Source of the DNA: Yinghuangia elevatio
Lineage (GTDB): Bacteria; Actinomycetota; Actinomycetes; Streptomycetales; Streptomycetaceae
Assembly (NCBI RefSeq): GCF_040649515.1
Contig: NZ_JBEZFP010000032.1
Location: 1 to 64,000, forward strand
Length of the DNA: 64,000 nt
Direction of reading: 5' to 3'
Shown: one piece after another, positions 32,636-42,179 of the stretch
How positions within the stretch are numbered: the first letter of the stretch is position 1
Layout: each line of letters opens with the position of its first letter
Translations under genes and position numbers: made by a program
The notes under the pieces: generated by a model
Seen by the model: only the letters and a program-made list of their open reading frames with translations
Told to the model about the DNA's origin: nothing
Databases searched by the model: none

Positions 32636-33736
32636 ATGGTGACTCGCTCGCGCTCCGTCCTGTTCCAGCGAACGACGGTGGTACCCGCCTTTGCCCTCGT
32701 CGCGCTCGTCCTCACATGGGGGCGGGACGTGCCCGGCTGGGTCGTCGCGGTGGCCGCCGCGCTGCTCGCGGGGGCGGTGCTCGCCGCCGTGCACCACGCC
32801 GAGGTGGTGGCACACCGGGTGGGCGAACCGTACGGGTCACTCGTACTCGCGATCTCCGTCACCGTCATCGAGGTCGCGCTGATCGTGACCCTGACCGCCG
32901 ACGGCGGCGACAAAAGCGCCTCACTGGCCCGCGACACGGTCTTCGCCGCGGTGATGATCACCTGCAACGGCATCTTCGGCCTGAGCCTGCTGGTCGGCGC
33001 ACTGCGCGGCGGCGTCGCCCGGTTCAACCCGGAGGGCACCGGCGCGGCCCTCGCCACGGTCGCCACCCTCGCCGGACTCAGCCTCGTCCTCCCGACCTTC
33101 ACCACCAGCAGCCCCGGCCCCAAGTTCTCCCCCGGCCAACTCGTCTTCGCCGCCATCGCGTCCGCCCTGCTGTACGCCCTCTTCGTGGCCACCCAGACCG
33201 TGCGCCACCGCGAGGAGTTCCTGCCGGTCACCTCCGAAGGGCACGTGATCGAGGAGGAGGAGCACGAGCACCCGCCGACCGCGCGCGACGCGTGGACCAG
33301 CCTCGGCCTCCTCGGGCTCGCCCTGGTCGCGGTCGTCGGGCTGGCGAAGGTGGTCTCGCCGACGATCGAGTCCGGCGTCGAGAAGGCAGGCCTCCCGCAC
33401 GCCGTGGTCGGCGTCGTGATCGCCCTGCTGGTCCTGCTGCCCGAGTCCATCGCCGCCGTCCGGGCCGCGCTGCGCGACCGGGTGCAGACCAGCCTCAACC
33501 TCGCCCTGGGGTCGGCGATGGCGAGCATCGGCCTGACCATTCCCGCCGTCGCCGTCGCCTCGATCTGGCTGGACGGCCCCCTTCTGCTCGGACTCGGCAG
33601 CACCCACATGGTGCTGCTCGCGCTGACCGTGGTGGTGGGCATCCTGACCGTCGTGCCGGGGCGCGCGACACCGCTGCAAGGCGGCGTGCACCTGTCGCTG
33701 CTCGCCGCGTACATCGTTCTGGCGATCAACCCCTGA
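32636..33736 (+). CDS. chaA: Calcium/sodium:proton antiporter ChaA
   Basis: 366-residue cation exchanger of the CaCA family with about eleven helices. The two conserved alpha-repeat acidic motifs are visible: EVALIVTL after SVTVIE (first half) and LLPESIAAVRAALRD (second half). An acidic/His loop EEEEHEHPP (about residue 200) between the halves is also seen in E. coli ChaA. It exports Ca2+, Na+ or K+ in exchange for protons. The start ATG has AACGGGC only as a weak ribosome site. Confidence 0.9.
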   Translation: MVTRSRSVLFQRTTVVPAFALVALVLTWGRDVPGWVVAVAAALLAGAVLAAVHHAEVVAHRVGEPYGSLVLAISVTVIEVALIVTLTADGGDKSASLARDTVFAAVMITCNGIFGLSLLVGALRGGVARFNPEGTGAALATVATLAGLSLVLPTFTTSSPGPKFSPGQLVFAAIASALLYALFVATQTVRHREEFLPVTSEGHVIEEEEHEHPPTARDAWTSLGLLGLALVAVVGLAKVVSPTIESGVEKAGLPHAVVGVVIALLVLLPESIAAVRAALRDRVQTSLNLALGSAMASIGLTIPAVAVASIWLDGPLLLGLGSTHMVLLALTVVVGILTVVPGRATPLQGGVHLSLLAAYIVLAINP

Positions 33737-33851
33737 GCCGGGTCAACCGACTGCGGATTGCGCATGTCCGGCCGGAACCGGGGCAGCGAGCAAGGGACTT
33801 CATCCGACGCGCCGCATCCCGACCGGACGCGGCGCCCGACGAGAGGCAGTC

Positions 33852-34019
33852 ATGCCGATCGGAACCCGAGTCCGCAGCATCGTGCGCGCCGTCACGCCGC
33901 GCCGTCGCCGCCGTCGCACCCGAGGAGGCGGGGGCGTGGGCATCGGCGCCCGCCTCGGCCGCATCCGCATCGGTGCGGGCGCCGGCCGCCGCGGCGCGGG
34001 CGGAGGCGTCTCCCGCTGA
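33852..34019 (+). CDS. Possible 55-residue very basic Gly/Arg-rich peptide
   Basis: Short ORF beginning MPIGTRVRSIVRAV with a run of six arginines (residues 17-22) and a Gly/Arg/Ile tail. GAGAGG lies 5 nt before the ATG. Regular alternation (IGARLGRIRIGAGAG) suggests selection rather than random GC-rich sequence, but overlapping frames are also open here. It lies alone in the 538-bp chaA-Rsm22 gap. Function unknown; nucleic-acid or membrane binding would fit the charge. Confidence 0.35.
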   Translation: MPIGTRVRSIVRAVTPRRRRRRTRGGGGVGIGARLGRIRIGAGAGRRGAGGGVSR

Positions 34020-34274
34020 CCCGCTCATCGACCGCCGAACCGCGGCGCATGCACCCGGCGCGTCGCCCGTAGGCCGCAATGCCCGGCTCGCGCACCCGCG
34101 CCCCCCGCGGGTGCGCGCTGCCGTGTCGGGGCGGGCGGCGCCCACGCCGTGCGCCCCGCACCTGTTGTCCTGCCCGGCTTCGTGTCCGGCTTCGTGCCGG
34201 TGCGTCGGCGCGGTCGTGCTCGGGTCGGCGCCGGGGCAACGAACGTCCCCCTCCCCGCTGATAAAGTCGCGGCC
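34020..34274. other. 255-bp intergenic stretch before the Rsm22-like gene
   Basis: GC-rich DNA without a convincing gene. The last 13 bases before the methyltransferase ATG hold TAAAGT (34262-34267), a probable -10 element. Confidence 0.4.
34262..34267 (+). promoter_or_regulatory. -10 element TAAAGT, leaderless start of the Rsm22-like gene
   Basis: TAAAGT is followed by exactly 7 nt and then the ATG, with no ribosome site, which is the spacing expected if transcription starts at the A of the start codon. Confidence 0.5.
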
Positions 34275-35336
34275 ATGAGCCCAGCACCGCCGGCGCACCG
34301 TTCCGCAGACCCGGCGGGAGAGACCACGGGCACCACCTCGGACCTCGCCACCGCCGTCGCGGCGGAGATCGGCAACGCCACGCGCGGGCTCGCGCAGGCG
34401 TACCAGGAGCTGTCCGACCTCTACCGCGGCGGCGGCGCAACACCCGACGACTCCCGCCTCACGCAACGCCACGTGCACGCCTACCTCGCGGCCCGGCTTC
34501 CGGCGACGCTCGCGGTCGACCGGGCGGTGTTCGACGCGGTCGTACGCCGGCGTCCCGACTGGCACCCGGCCTCCGTGCTCGACCTGGGCGCCGGGCCCGG
34601 CACCGCGGTCTGGGCCGCGGCCGAGGCCTTCCCGTCGCTCCGCCGCGCGGCCCTTGTGGAACAGGCGTCCGCCATGATCGACGCGGGCCGTCGGCTCGCC
34701 GCGCGCTCGGCCTCGGCCGCGGTACGCGCCGCAACCTGGCACCGCGCGTCCGTCTCCGCGCCTCCCGCCGAACCGGCCGACCTGGTCGTCGCCTCCTTCG
34801 TGCTCGGCGAACTCCCGGACGACACCCTGGTCGAGACCGTCGACCGCTGGTGGGACCTGACCCGCGGCGAACTCGTCGTCGTCGAGCCCGGAACCCCCGC
34901 GGGCTTCGCCCGGTTGCGCCGCGTGCGCGACCGGCTGATCGCGGCCGGGGCCACCATCAGTGCGCCCTGCCCCTCCGACGCGGCGTGCCCGATGACCGGC
35001 GACGACTGGTGCCACTTCGCCACGCGCGTGACCAGGTCCGGCGTGCACCGCGTCGTCAAGGGCGGCGAACTGGGCTTCGAGGACGAGAAGTTCGCCTACC
35101 TGTCGGCATCCCGCCAGAATCCGGCACACGCGCCGGCCCGCGTTCTGCGCGCCCCGCAGATCCGGCCCGGACACATCCGCCTCACCGTCTGCGAGGCGCC
35201 GGAGATGCGCGAGGCAGTCGTCGCGAAGAGCCGCAAGGACGCGTTCCGCTGGGCGCGCAAGGCGCACTGGGGGGACGAGGTTCCGCCCGGAACGCTCAAG
35301 GACGACCGCCGCAAGGGCGACCGCGACCCGGCGTAA
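34275..35336 (+). CDS. Rsm22-family SAM-dependent methyltransferase (small ribosomal subunit type)
   Basis: 353 residues. The SAM motif VLDLGAGPGTA is near residue 97, and FVLGELPD follows in the catalytic fold. Downstream, the cysteines of PCPSDAACP...WCHF correspond to the Rsm22/Mettl17 metal or Fe-S cluster site. Family members assist small-subunit ribosome assembly, or methylate its rRNA. No ribosome binding site is visible, and the start appears leaderless. A strong terminator follows the gene. Confidence 0.85.
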   Translation: MSPAPPAHRSADPAGETTGTTSDLATAVAAEIGNATRGLAQAYQELSDLYRGGGATPDDSRLTQRHVHAYLAARLPATLAVDRAVFDAVVRRRPDWHPASVLDLGAGPGTAVWAAAEAFPSLRRAALVEQASAMIDAGRRLAARSASAAVRAATWHRASVSAPPAEPADLVVASFVLGELPDDTLVETVDRWWDLTRGELVVVEPGTPAGFARLRRVRDRLIAAGATISAPCPSDAACPMTGDDWCHFATRVTRSGVHRVVKGGELGFEDEKFAYLSASRQNPAHAPARVLRAPQIRPGHIRLTVCEAPEMREAVVAKSRKDAFRWARKAHWGDEVPPGTLKDDRRKGDRDPA

Positions 35337-35712
35337 ATCCCCTGCCCCTGGGCGTACTTCGGCGGCATTCGGGGTGGCGGCATCCGGGCGGCGGATCCGT
35401 CGGGCGCGCACGCCGACGGTCCCCGGTTGCGGATGGTGCGGCTCCGGGCCGCCGCTTTCACGGCGGCCCGGAGTGACCCCATCCACACACGCTTCAGATG
35501 TACCTTCCGGACCGTCCGAATTTCGGCAGGCGGCGCCGCGGCGCGCCCGCGGCGGGCACGAGACCACCCGTTCGGCCGCTTCCCGTACGGCCCTTCGCGC
35601 CATTCGCGTTACCCGACGCCGATCCGGGGCAGCCGCAGCACAGAGAGACGGGGGGCCACGCACCGGGGCGGCGACGCCCCGAACTCCACCTCATAACCGA
35701 AGGGTTGCGGAC
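35337..35712. other. 376-bp intergenic region: terminator plus promoter of the membrane protein gene
   Basis: Beyond the 13-bp-stem terminator at 35442-35473, nothing coding is seen. The last 150 bp before ATG 35713 should hold the promoter but no clear -35/-10 pair stands out. Confidence 0.4.
35442..35473 (+). terminator. Strong intrinsic terminator after the Rsm22-like gene
   Basis: CTCCGGGCCGCCG and CGGCGGCCCGGAG form a perfect 13-bp stem with loop CTTTCA, 105 bp beyond the stop. There is no T-run, as is common in high-GC actinobacteria. Confidence 0.8.
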
Positions 35713-36267
35713 ATGTTGCTGCTGGGACTCCTGCTCCTGATGGCGACCGGCGCTTTCACGTTGCTGCTCATATCCGAGAACCGCACCGGGACTCCGGACT
35801 ACACCGTGACGCTGTTCGACCAGGACATCGCGACCATGAGCAGCCTCCAGGTCTTCCTGGCCGGAATAGCCCTCGCCTTGGTCTTCGCGTTCTCCGTCTG
35901 GATGACGACCGTGGGCGGTGTGCACGCGCGGCACCGCATGGCCGATCTCCGGGAGGCGCGGGCGCAGGCCAAGCACGCCTCTGCGGAGGCGCGAGAGGCG
36001 AACGCACAGCTCAACCGCACGCAGGCCGAACGCGACGCGATTTCCTCGCGCCTCGCGGAGACCGACCGGGCGGCCAAGGAAGCGGCCCGCGAGGCCCGCG
36101 TCGAGGCCCGCCAGGCCCGCGCCGCGGAGAAGGCCGAACGCAAGGCCGAGGCGAGCCGGGCGCGTACCGCCCGCAAGACCGCCGAGGGCGATGCCACCAC
36201 CACCGAAGGCAAGCCGTCGCGTACCGCCGACATGAAGGAGCGGTTCCGCCACCTCATCCGGCACTGA
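35713..36267 (+). CDS. LapA-like membrane protein with cytosolic coiled coil
   Basis: 184 residues: two N-terminal transmembrane helices (LLLGLLLLMATGAFTLLLI and QVFLAGIALALVFAFSVWM) joined by a short outside loop, then a charged Ala/Arg/Glu heptad-rich coiled coil (about 75-160) in the cytosol. The two-helix plus coiled-coil layout resembles LapA-domain proteins. ATG 35713 has GAAGGG 8 nt upstream. Function unknown; a membrane scaffold or stress role is plausible. Confidence 0.7.
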   Translation: MLLLGLLLLMATGAFTLLLISENRTGTPDYTVTLFDQDIATMSSLQVFLAGIALALVFAFSVWMTTVGGVHARHRMADLREARAQAKHASAEAREANAQLNRTQAERDAISSRLAETDRAAKEAAREARVEARQARAAEKAERKAEASRARTARKTAEGDATTTEGKPSRTADMKERFRHLIRH

Positions 36268-36333
36268 TCACCGGGCGCTGACGGTGCGAAGCGGCACCAC
36301 CCCACCGGGCACTCGGAGCGACGGGCGACTACA

Positions 36334-36386
36334 ACTGCGTCCCGTCCCGCAGCCGTTCACGATGCGGCTGCGGGGCGGGACGCAGT
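36334..36386. terminator. Bidirectional terminator hairpin, 22-bp stem
   Basis: Arms 36334-36355 and 36365-36386 pair over all 22 positions with a single G-U, around a 9-nt loop. It lies between two convergent genes and is the longest stem seen in the window. Confidence 0.8.
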
Positions 36387-36478
36387 CGCGCGCAGATTCG
36401 CGAGCAGGCCGTGGAAGCAGATCAGACGGACCTGATCGGGGGCGGAACCCGACCGGGCAGCGCGGGTCAGTCCATCGC

Positions 36479-36534
36479 CAGTCAATGCGGGCCAGTCAAT
36501 GCGGGTCAGTCAACGCGGGCCAGTCAGTGCGGGG
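36479..36534. repeat. Four tandem 14-bp repeats CAGTCAATGCGGGC
   Basis: Units at 36479, 36493, 36507 and 36521 differ at one to three positions; a partial unit precedes them near 36468. They lie 49 bp beyond the anti-sigma factor stop. Spacerless and short, they are not CRISPR. Confidence 0.8.
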
Positions 36535-36582
36535 CACTGCGGCGCAGCCGAGGCCGGTGCGGATCGGTGTCAGGGCCGGCCG

Positions 36583-37053
36583 TCACACCGGAACCGGCCT
36601 CGGCCACAGCCCCGGCAGCGGCACGGTCGCCCGTACGATCTTCCCGTCCGGCGCCGGCAGCACATGGATTCCGCCGGTCAGGCGCGTGACGATCAGCAGC
36701 CCGTAGCCCGCCGGCCTGCCGCGCCGCCCCGCGATCGGCAGGTACCCGTGCGCGGTGTCCTGCACGGCGATCTCCGCCGCCGCGTTCGTCAGGGTGACCG
36801 TCAGTCGGCAGGGACCCGGTGCGTGCCGGCAGGCGTTCGCCACCAACTCCGCGACCACCAACAGCACATCGCTCACCGCAGCGTCCGCGGCGTCGAGTCG
36901 GCGGCCGACGCGTACGCCCGCCAGGAACTCCGTGGTGGCATGCCGCGCGTCGCGGACCGAGCCCGGCATTCCGTCCAGGTCGACGACGAGTACGCGGTGC
37001 CCGTCGTCCGTCGTGCTCCAGCCTTGCATGCCGTGTGACCGCGTGGTGCTCAT
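36583..37053 (-). CDS. Anti-sigma factor, HATPase_c serine kinase-like (RsbW/SpoIIAB family)
   Basis: 156 residues. The N-box ELVANACRHAPG near residue 70 and the glycine-lid GRPAGYGLLIV near 112 are those of GHKL ATPase-like anti-sigma proteins. Its ATG overlaps the stop of the upstream sigma factor gene (ATGA), which strongly suggests that it sequesters that sigma factor. An anti-anti-sigma gene is not adjacent, so the release partner is encoded elsewhere. Confidence 0.88.
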   Translation of the reverse strand: MSTTRSHGMQGWSTTDDGHRVLVVDLDGMPGSVRDARHATTEFLAGVRVGRRLDAADAAVSDVLLVVAELVANACRHAPGPCRLTVTLTNAAAEIAVQDTAHGYLPIAGRRGRPAGYGLLIVTRLTGGIHVLPAPDGKIVRATVPLPGLWPRPVPV

Positions 37054-38042
37054 GCCGCTGCTCCGCGCGCGCCGCCGGAAGACGAACCACCTGGCGGCTC
37101 TTCGGACGACGCCTGCGGCGCCTCTCCTTCGAGCTGCCGACGCAGCGACGCGAGCGTGGCGGCCAACAGCCGCGACACGTGCATTTGGGAGATCCCGAGG
37201 TGCGCGGCGATCTCGCGCTGCGGCAGACCGTGCCAGAACCGCAGTTCCAGCAGCAGCCGCTCGCGGTACGCCAGCGCGCCCATCAGCGGCTTCACCGACT
37301 CCCGGAAGTCCACGAGGTCGAGCTCGCGGTCGTCGTAGCCGAGGCGCTCGCTCAGCGGCGTACGCCCCTGCGGCCCGCTGTCGCCGTCGTGCTCGCCCCC
37401 GGTGCCGGCGTCGAGCGAGTCGACGAGGTACGCCCGTCCCGCGTCGCGCCCGTCCTGCACCTCCTCGGGGGTGGCGCCGATCCGCTTCGCGATCTCCTTG
37501 GTGGTCGGCTCACGGCCCATCTCCTGCTCCAGGTGGTCGGACGCCCGCGTCACCGCGAGGAACCGCTCCTGGAGACCGCGCGCCACGTGCACGGGCCACG
37601 ACGTGTCGCGGAAGAAGCGCTTGATCTCGCCCGAGATGGTGGGCAGCGCGAAGCTCGCGAACTCCACGCCGCGGTCCGGGTCGTACGCGTCGACCGCCTT
37701 GATCAGGCCGATGATGCCGGTCTGCACGATGTCGTCGTACAGTTCGCGCCTGTGCGAGTGCTCACGCGCGATGTACCGGACCAACGGCAGGTTCAGTTGC
37801 ACGATCGTTCCGCGCACGTCCCCGTACTGGGGGGACTCCGGGTCGAGACCCCGCAGATCGCGGATCAGGTCGTCGCTGAGGGCGCGCGCCTCCTGCTTGC
37901 CCATCGCGCGCAGCTCCTGGGTGCTGAATCGGGGCGGCCACGTCCGGCCGTCGCGAATCCGCACGGTCACGGGATCGGTCACGGGATCGACTCCTTGCAC
38001 GTCGATGGCCCTCGGGACCGCGGGAGCACGCGTGCTGGGCAC
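37050..38042 (-). CDS. RNA polymerase sigma factor, SigB/SigF/SigG family
   Basis: 330 residues with regions 2 (YDDIVQTGIIGLIKAVDAYDPDRGVEF begins near 115), 3 (ATPEEVQ) and 4 (LPQREIAAHLGISQMHVSRLL, near 280). The Ser/Gly-rich C-terminal tail (about 310-330) is extra. GTG 38042 has AGGAG 4-5 nt upstream. It is a stress or differentiation sigma factor of the sigma-37 type, cotranscribed with its presumed antagonist. A GTTT-N14-GGGTAA promoter upstream suggests that it transcribes its own operon. Confidence 0.9.
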   Translation of the reverse strand: MPSTRAPAVPRAIDVQGVDPVTDPVTVRIRDGRTWPPRFSTQELRAMGKQEARALSDDLIRDLRGLDPESPQYGDVRGTIVQLNLPLVRYIAREHSHRRELYDDIVQTGIIGLIKAVDAYDPDRGVEFASFALPTISGEIKRFFRDTSWPVHVARGLQERFLAVTRASDHLEQEMGREPTTKEIAKRIGATPEEVQDGRDAGRAYLVDSLDAGTGGEHDGDSGPQGRTPLSERLGYDDRELDLVDFRESVKPLMGALAYRERLLLELRFWHGLPQREIAAHLGISQMHVSRLLAATLASLRRQLEGEAPQASSEEPPGGSSSGGARGAAA

Positions 38043-38203
38043 GCGCTCCTGACAGTGGTCCCGCGGGAGTCAGGGCTCCGCGGGTGCCCGGCTGCTTCAG
38101 GCGAGCGGCTTGCCCCGGGCACACGTGTGCCTCGGCAGACGGCGCACATACCGCCCTGTCGGCCGGGCCCCTCTGCGGGCGCTCACCGGCCACTCCTGGG
38201 CCC

Positions 38204-38227
38204 TTACCCACTCTCCGGCGGAGAAAC
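38204..38227 (-). promoter_or_regulatory. SigB-type promoter GTTT-N14-GGGTAA upstream of the sigma/anti-sigma operon
   Basis: On the minus strand GTTT (38227-38224) and GGGTAA (38209-38204) are 14 bp apart, matching the GNNT-N14-16-GGGTA(T/C/A) promoters used by actinobacterial SigB-family factors. The start site would be near 38197, giving a leader of about 150 nt. Positive autoregulation is inferred. Confidence 0.65.
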
Positions 38228-38287
38228 CCGACCCTGCCGACCCATCGGCGATCCGCCGCCGACCAGCCCTTTCCCACGTATGGGCGC

Positions 38288-38312
38288 GATTCGTCCGGGG
38301 CGTACGGGGTAG
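38288..38312 (+). promoter_or_regulatory. Possible SigB-type promoter GATT-N15-GGGTAG for the divergent lipoprotein
   Basis: GATT (38288-38291) and GGGTAG (38307-38312) fit GNNT-N15-GGGTAN, and the lipoprotein ATG lies 9 nt further on. A weaker match than the minus-strand site, but in the right place to put this gene in the same regulon. Confidence 0.45.
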
Positions 38313-38321
38313 CGCGCGAGC

Positions 38322-38795
38322 ATGACCGGACTGATTCAACTCAGGACACGCCGCGGGCGGTGGGGCACGTCCGTGGGCGCACTCTCGGTCGCCGCGGTGC
38401 TCGCGCTGGGCACTACGGCGTGCGGCGAAGACAGCAATCCCGACGACGTACGCGACGCGGTCTCCTCGGTGGAGAGCGCGCTCAACCGGGCGGGCGACGA
38501 GTTCGACGACTTCAAGAACGGCGTCGACGCCAAGAACCAGGTCCAGGTCGGCCAGACCGTCAAGGACGCGGACGGCCGCTTCTCCGTACCGGTGACCGTG
38601 GCGAACACCGGCGACAAGGAGGCCGACTTCCTGATCCAGATCGAGTTCCGCGACGCGTCCGGCGACATGGTGGACACGATCGTGATGAACATCGACAACG
38701 TGGCACCCGGGCAGCAAGGCGACGGAACCGCGCGCAGCCACGTCAAGCCGGCCGAGAACGTGACCGCCCAGGTGAGCCGGGCGCTGCGGCACTGA
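38322..38795 (+). CDS. Secreted lipoprotein with FxLYD-like beta domain
   Basis: 157 residues. A basic N-terminus and hydrophobic stretch end at LGTTACGED, a lipobox with Cys about 34. Residues about 75-150 form a small beta-sandwich-like domain (FSVPVTVANTGDKEADFLIQIEFRD), as in FxLYD-type exported proteins. It is divergent from the sigma operon, with a SigB-like promoter just upstream, so it may be an envelope stress protein. No ribosome site is evident and the leader is very short. Confidence 0.7.
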   Translation: MTGLIQLRTRRGRWGTSVGALSVAAVLALGTTACGEDSNPDDVRDAVSSVESALNRAGDEFDDFKNGVDAKNQVQVGQTVKDADGRFSVPVTVANTGDKEADFLIQIEFRDASGDMVDTIVMNIDNVAPGQQGDGTARSHVKPAENVTAQVSRALRH

Positions 38796-38913
38796 GCCGA
38801 CCGGAACACCGGCCGGCGGCGAGATCGTGATCACGGTCCGCCGCCATGGATTCGGTGGGACTCCGCTGTTAGCGTCGCGCGGCGTACGGCCGCGCACCTG
38901 GGAGGACCACCGC

Positions 38914-39879
38914 ATGGACCACGCCGAAGACCGCATCGACCCGCAATTGCGCGCACTGCTGCCCATGTTGCCGAGGGTGGACGTCGCCGATCCCGCGGGC
39001 TTCCGCGAGGCCCAGCGGGTACGCCAGGCGCAACTGGCCGCCGCGGCCGGACCGTTGCCCGGAGTCACGGTCGCGGACCGGACCGTCCCGGGGGTGGCCG
39101 ACGGGCCGGACGTGCCGATACGCGTCTACGCACCCGACCGCGACCCGGCGCTGCGCGGTGTGCTGGTGTGGTTCCACGGCGGCGGATACGTCTTCGGCGA
39201 CATAGCGAGTTCCGACCGATCCTGCGCCGCACTCGCGGTCGAGGCGGACTGCGTCGTCGTCAGCGTGGAATACCGGCTGGCGCCGGAGGACCCGTATCCC
39301 GCGGGTCTCGAGGATGCCCACGCCGCGCTCCTTTGGGTGGCCGAGCACGCGTCCGAGGTGGTCGGCGGGGGTGTCGACGCGTCGCGGATCGCGGTGGGCG
39401 GGGTGAGCGCGGGCGCGGGGCTCGCGGCGGCACTGGCGCTCTACGTCCGGGACAAGGGCGGCCCCGCGCTGGTGCTGCAACTGCTGGACAACCCGATGAT
39501 CGACAATCACGTGGGCACCGTGTCCGCGAACGCGTTCACCGACACCCCGCTGTGGACCGGCCCGCAGGACAGGCTCGCCTGGAGCGCCTACCTCGGCGGC
39601 CTCGCCGGGTCGCCCGAGGCCGACGTACCGCCGTACGCCGCCCCGAGCCGGGCCTCCGAACTGGCGGGCCTGCCCCCGGCGTTCGTCACCGCGAACGAGT
39701 TCGACCCGCTGCGCGACGAGGGCATCGAGTACGCGCTGCGGCTGCTCCAGGCCGGCGTACCCGTCGAACTCCACCACCGCCCCGGCACCTTCCACGGCTC
39801 CAACTTCCTGCCCGGCGCGGAGGTCTCCGAGCGAGCGAGGGAGGACATGTACGCGGCGGTACGGCGCGCGTTCGTGTAG
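38914..39879 (+). CDS. Alpha/beta hydrolase, hormone-sensitive-lipase (family IV esterase) type
   Basis: 321 residues. The oxyanion motif is HGGGYVFGD near residue 90, the nucleophile Ser lies in GVSAGAG (usually GDSAGG), Asp is in ANEFDPLRDEG, and His is in HRPGTFHG. It is a cytosolic esterase for short-chain esters. ATG 38914 has GGAGG 8 nt upstream. It converges on the two-component system genes. Confidence 0.9.
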   Translation: MDHAEDRIDPQLRALLPMLPRVDVADPAGFREAQRVRQAQLAAAAGPLPGVTVADRTVPGVADGPDVPIRVYAPDRDPALRGVLVWFHGGGYVFGDIASSDRSCAALAVEADCVVVSVEYRLAPEDPYPAGLEDAHAALLWVAEHASEVVGGGVDASRIAVGGVSAGAGLAAALALYVRDKGGPALVLQLLDNPMIDNHVGTVSANAFTDTPLWTGPQDRLAWSAYLGGLAGSPEADVPPYAAPSRASELAGLPPAFVTANEFDPLRDEGIEYALRLLQAGVPVELHHRPGTFHGSNFLPGAEVSERAREDMYAAVRRAFV

Positions 39880-39905
39880 CGGCGACTCGCTCGGCGGGCC
39901 GCGCG

Positions 39906-41099
<1,194 letters not shown>

Positions 41100-41108
41100 G
41101 CCGGCGCC

Positions 41109-41798
41109 CTAGAGCCGGTACCCGGCCTGGGCCACGGTTGCGATGACCGGCGGCTCGCCCAACTTGCGGCGCAGGCGGCTGACCGTCACCTTCACGGTGT
41201 TGGTGAACGGGTCGGTGGCCGCGTCCCACGCCCGTTCCAGCAGCTCGTCCGCCGACACGACCCGGCCCCGGGCCGACATGAGCAGCTCCAGGACCGCGAA
41301 CTCCTTCGGACTGAGGACCAGTTGCCGGCCACCACGCCGCGCCTGCCGCCGACCCGCGTCGAGCACGAGGTCGCCGAACTCCAGCACCGGCGGCACGTCA
41401 GGTTGCGCCCGGCGTCCCAACGTCCTTATCCGGGCCACCAGTTCGGCGAACGCGAAGGGTTTGGGAAGGTAGTCGTCCGCGCCCACCTCAAGGCCGTCCA
41501 CCCGGTCCTCGATCGTCGAGGCCGCGGTGAGCATCAACACCCTTGCGGGGGAGCGGCGTCCGACGAGGGTACGGCAGACGTCGTCGCCGTGTACCCGGGG
41601 GAGGTCGCGGTCCAGGACGACCACGTCGTACCGGTTGACCGCGACGCGTTCGAGCGCGGACTCGCCGTCACCGGCAATGTCGACCGCCATCCCGGCCCGC
41701 CGCAGCCCGGACGCCAGTGTCTCCGCCAACTCGCGGTGGTCCTCCACGACGAGAACGCGCACGTACTCCACCCCCAGGCCGTCCGACTTCGGGACCAT
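41109..41798 (-). CDS. OmpR/PhoB-family response regulator
   Basis: 229 residues: receiver domain with phospho-Asp in VVLDRDLP (about 58) and Lys in LPKPF; C-terminal winged helix (EFAVLELLM, TNTVKVTVSRLRRKLG). ATG 41798 has AAGGAG 4 nt upstream. It forms an operon with the kinase downstream. Confidence 0.93.
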   Translation of the reverse strand: MVPKSDGLGVEYVRVLVVEDHRELAETLASGLRRAGMAVDIAGDGESALERVAVNRYDVVVLDRDLPRVHGDDVCRTLVGRRSPARVLMLTAASTIEDRVDGLEVGADDYLPKPFAFAELVARIRTLGRRAQPDVPPVLEFGDLVLDAGRRQARRGGRQLVLSPKEFAVLELLMSARGRVVSADELLERAWDAATDPFTNTVKVTVSRLRRKLGEPPVIATVAQAGYRL

Positions 41799-42179
41799 CG
41801 TCTCCTTCCGCGCGTTACAGCACGGTAAGTACGGCCGCCCGCGACCGCCCCGACGGCCGGTCGGACGTCACCGAAGTGGACGACGCACTCGGCCCCGGGA
41901 ATTGCGGCCGATGCCGTGTCGGCGGGAGGGGCGGGGGTGAAGGCGACGCCGGGGGAGTACATGGCGGCTCCTGCGATCGTGGTCGTGCGGTCTGTCGGCG
42001 CCTCCGGGCCGCGGATCCCGGAGGCGCCTGACGGCAGGATTCCCGGCCGGGACAAGAAGATCGTGAGGAATCCCGACGCGTGCCACGCCTGTGAACCGCA
42101 CTGGGACCGCGCTCGGCCGCCCGAGGGCGGGCCCGGCGCGTCTCACCGGTTTTTCACACTCGTCGGCGAAGCTCGGCGC
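41799..42179. other. 381-bp divergent region with a 12-bp stem-loop
   Basis: GGCGCCTCCGGG (41997-42008) and CCCGGAGGCGCC (42017-42028) form a perfect stem with an 8-nt loop, upstream of the dioxygenase gene. No gene is convincing in this stretch; an in-frame upstream extension of the dioxygenase (from 41916) has no homology. Confidence 0.5.

Larger units (their letters stand above)
36268..36582. other. 315-bp convergent intergenic region: long hairpin and tandem repeats
   Basis: Holds the 22-bp-stem hairpin at 36334-36386 and the 14-bp repeats at 36479-36534. No coding sequence is seen. Confidence 0.6.

Noticed and set aside
36479..36534. CRISPR array
   Set aside because: 14-bp repeats without spacers and no cas genes; simple tandem duplication.
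41916..42179. Longer dioxygenase starting at 41916
   Set aside because: The added residues would put the Tat/lipoprotein signal internally; ATG 42180 places the signal at the N-terminus as expected.
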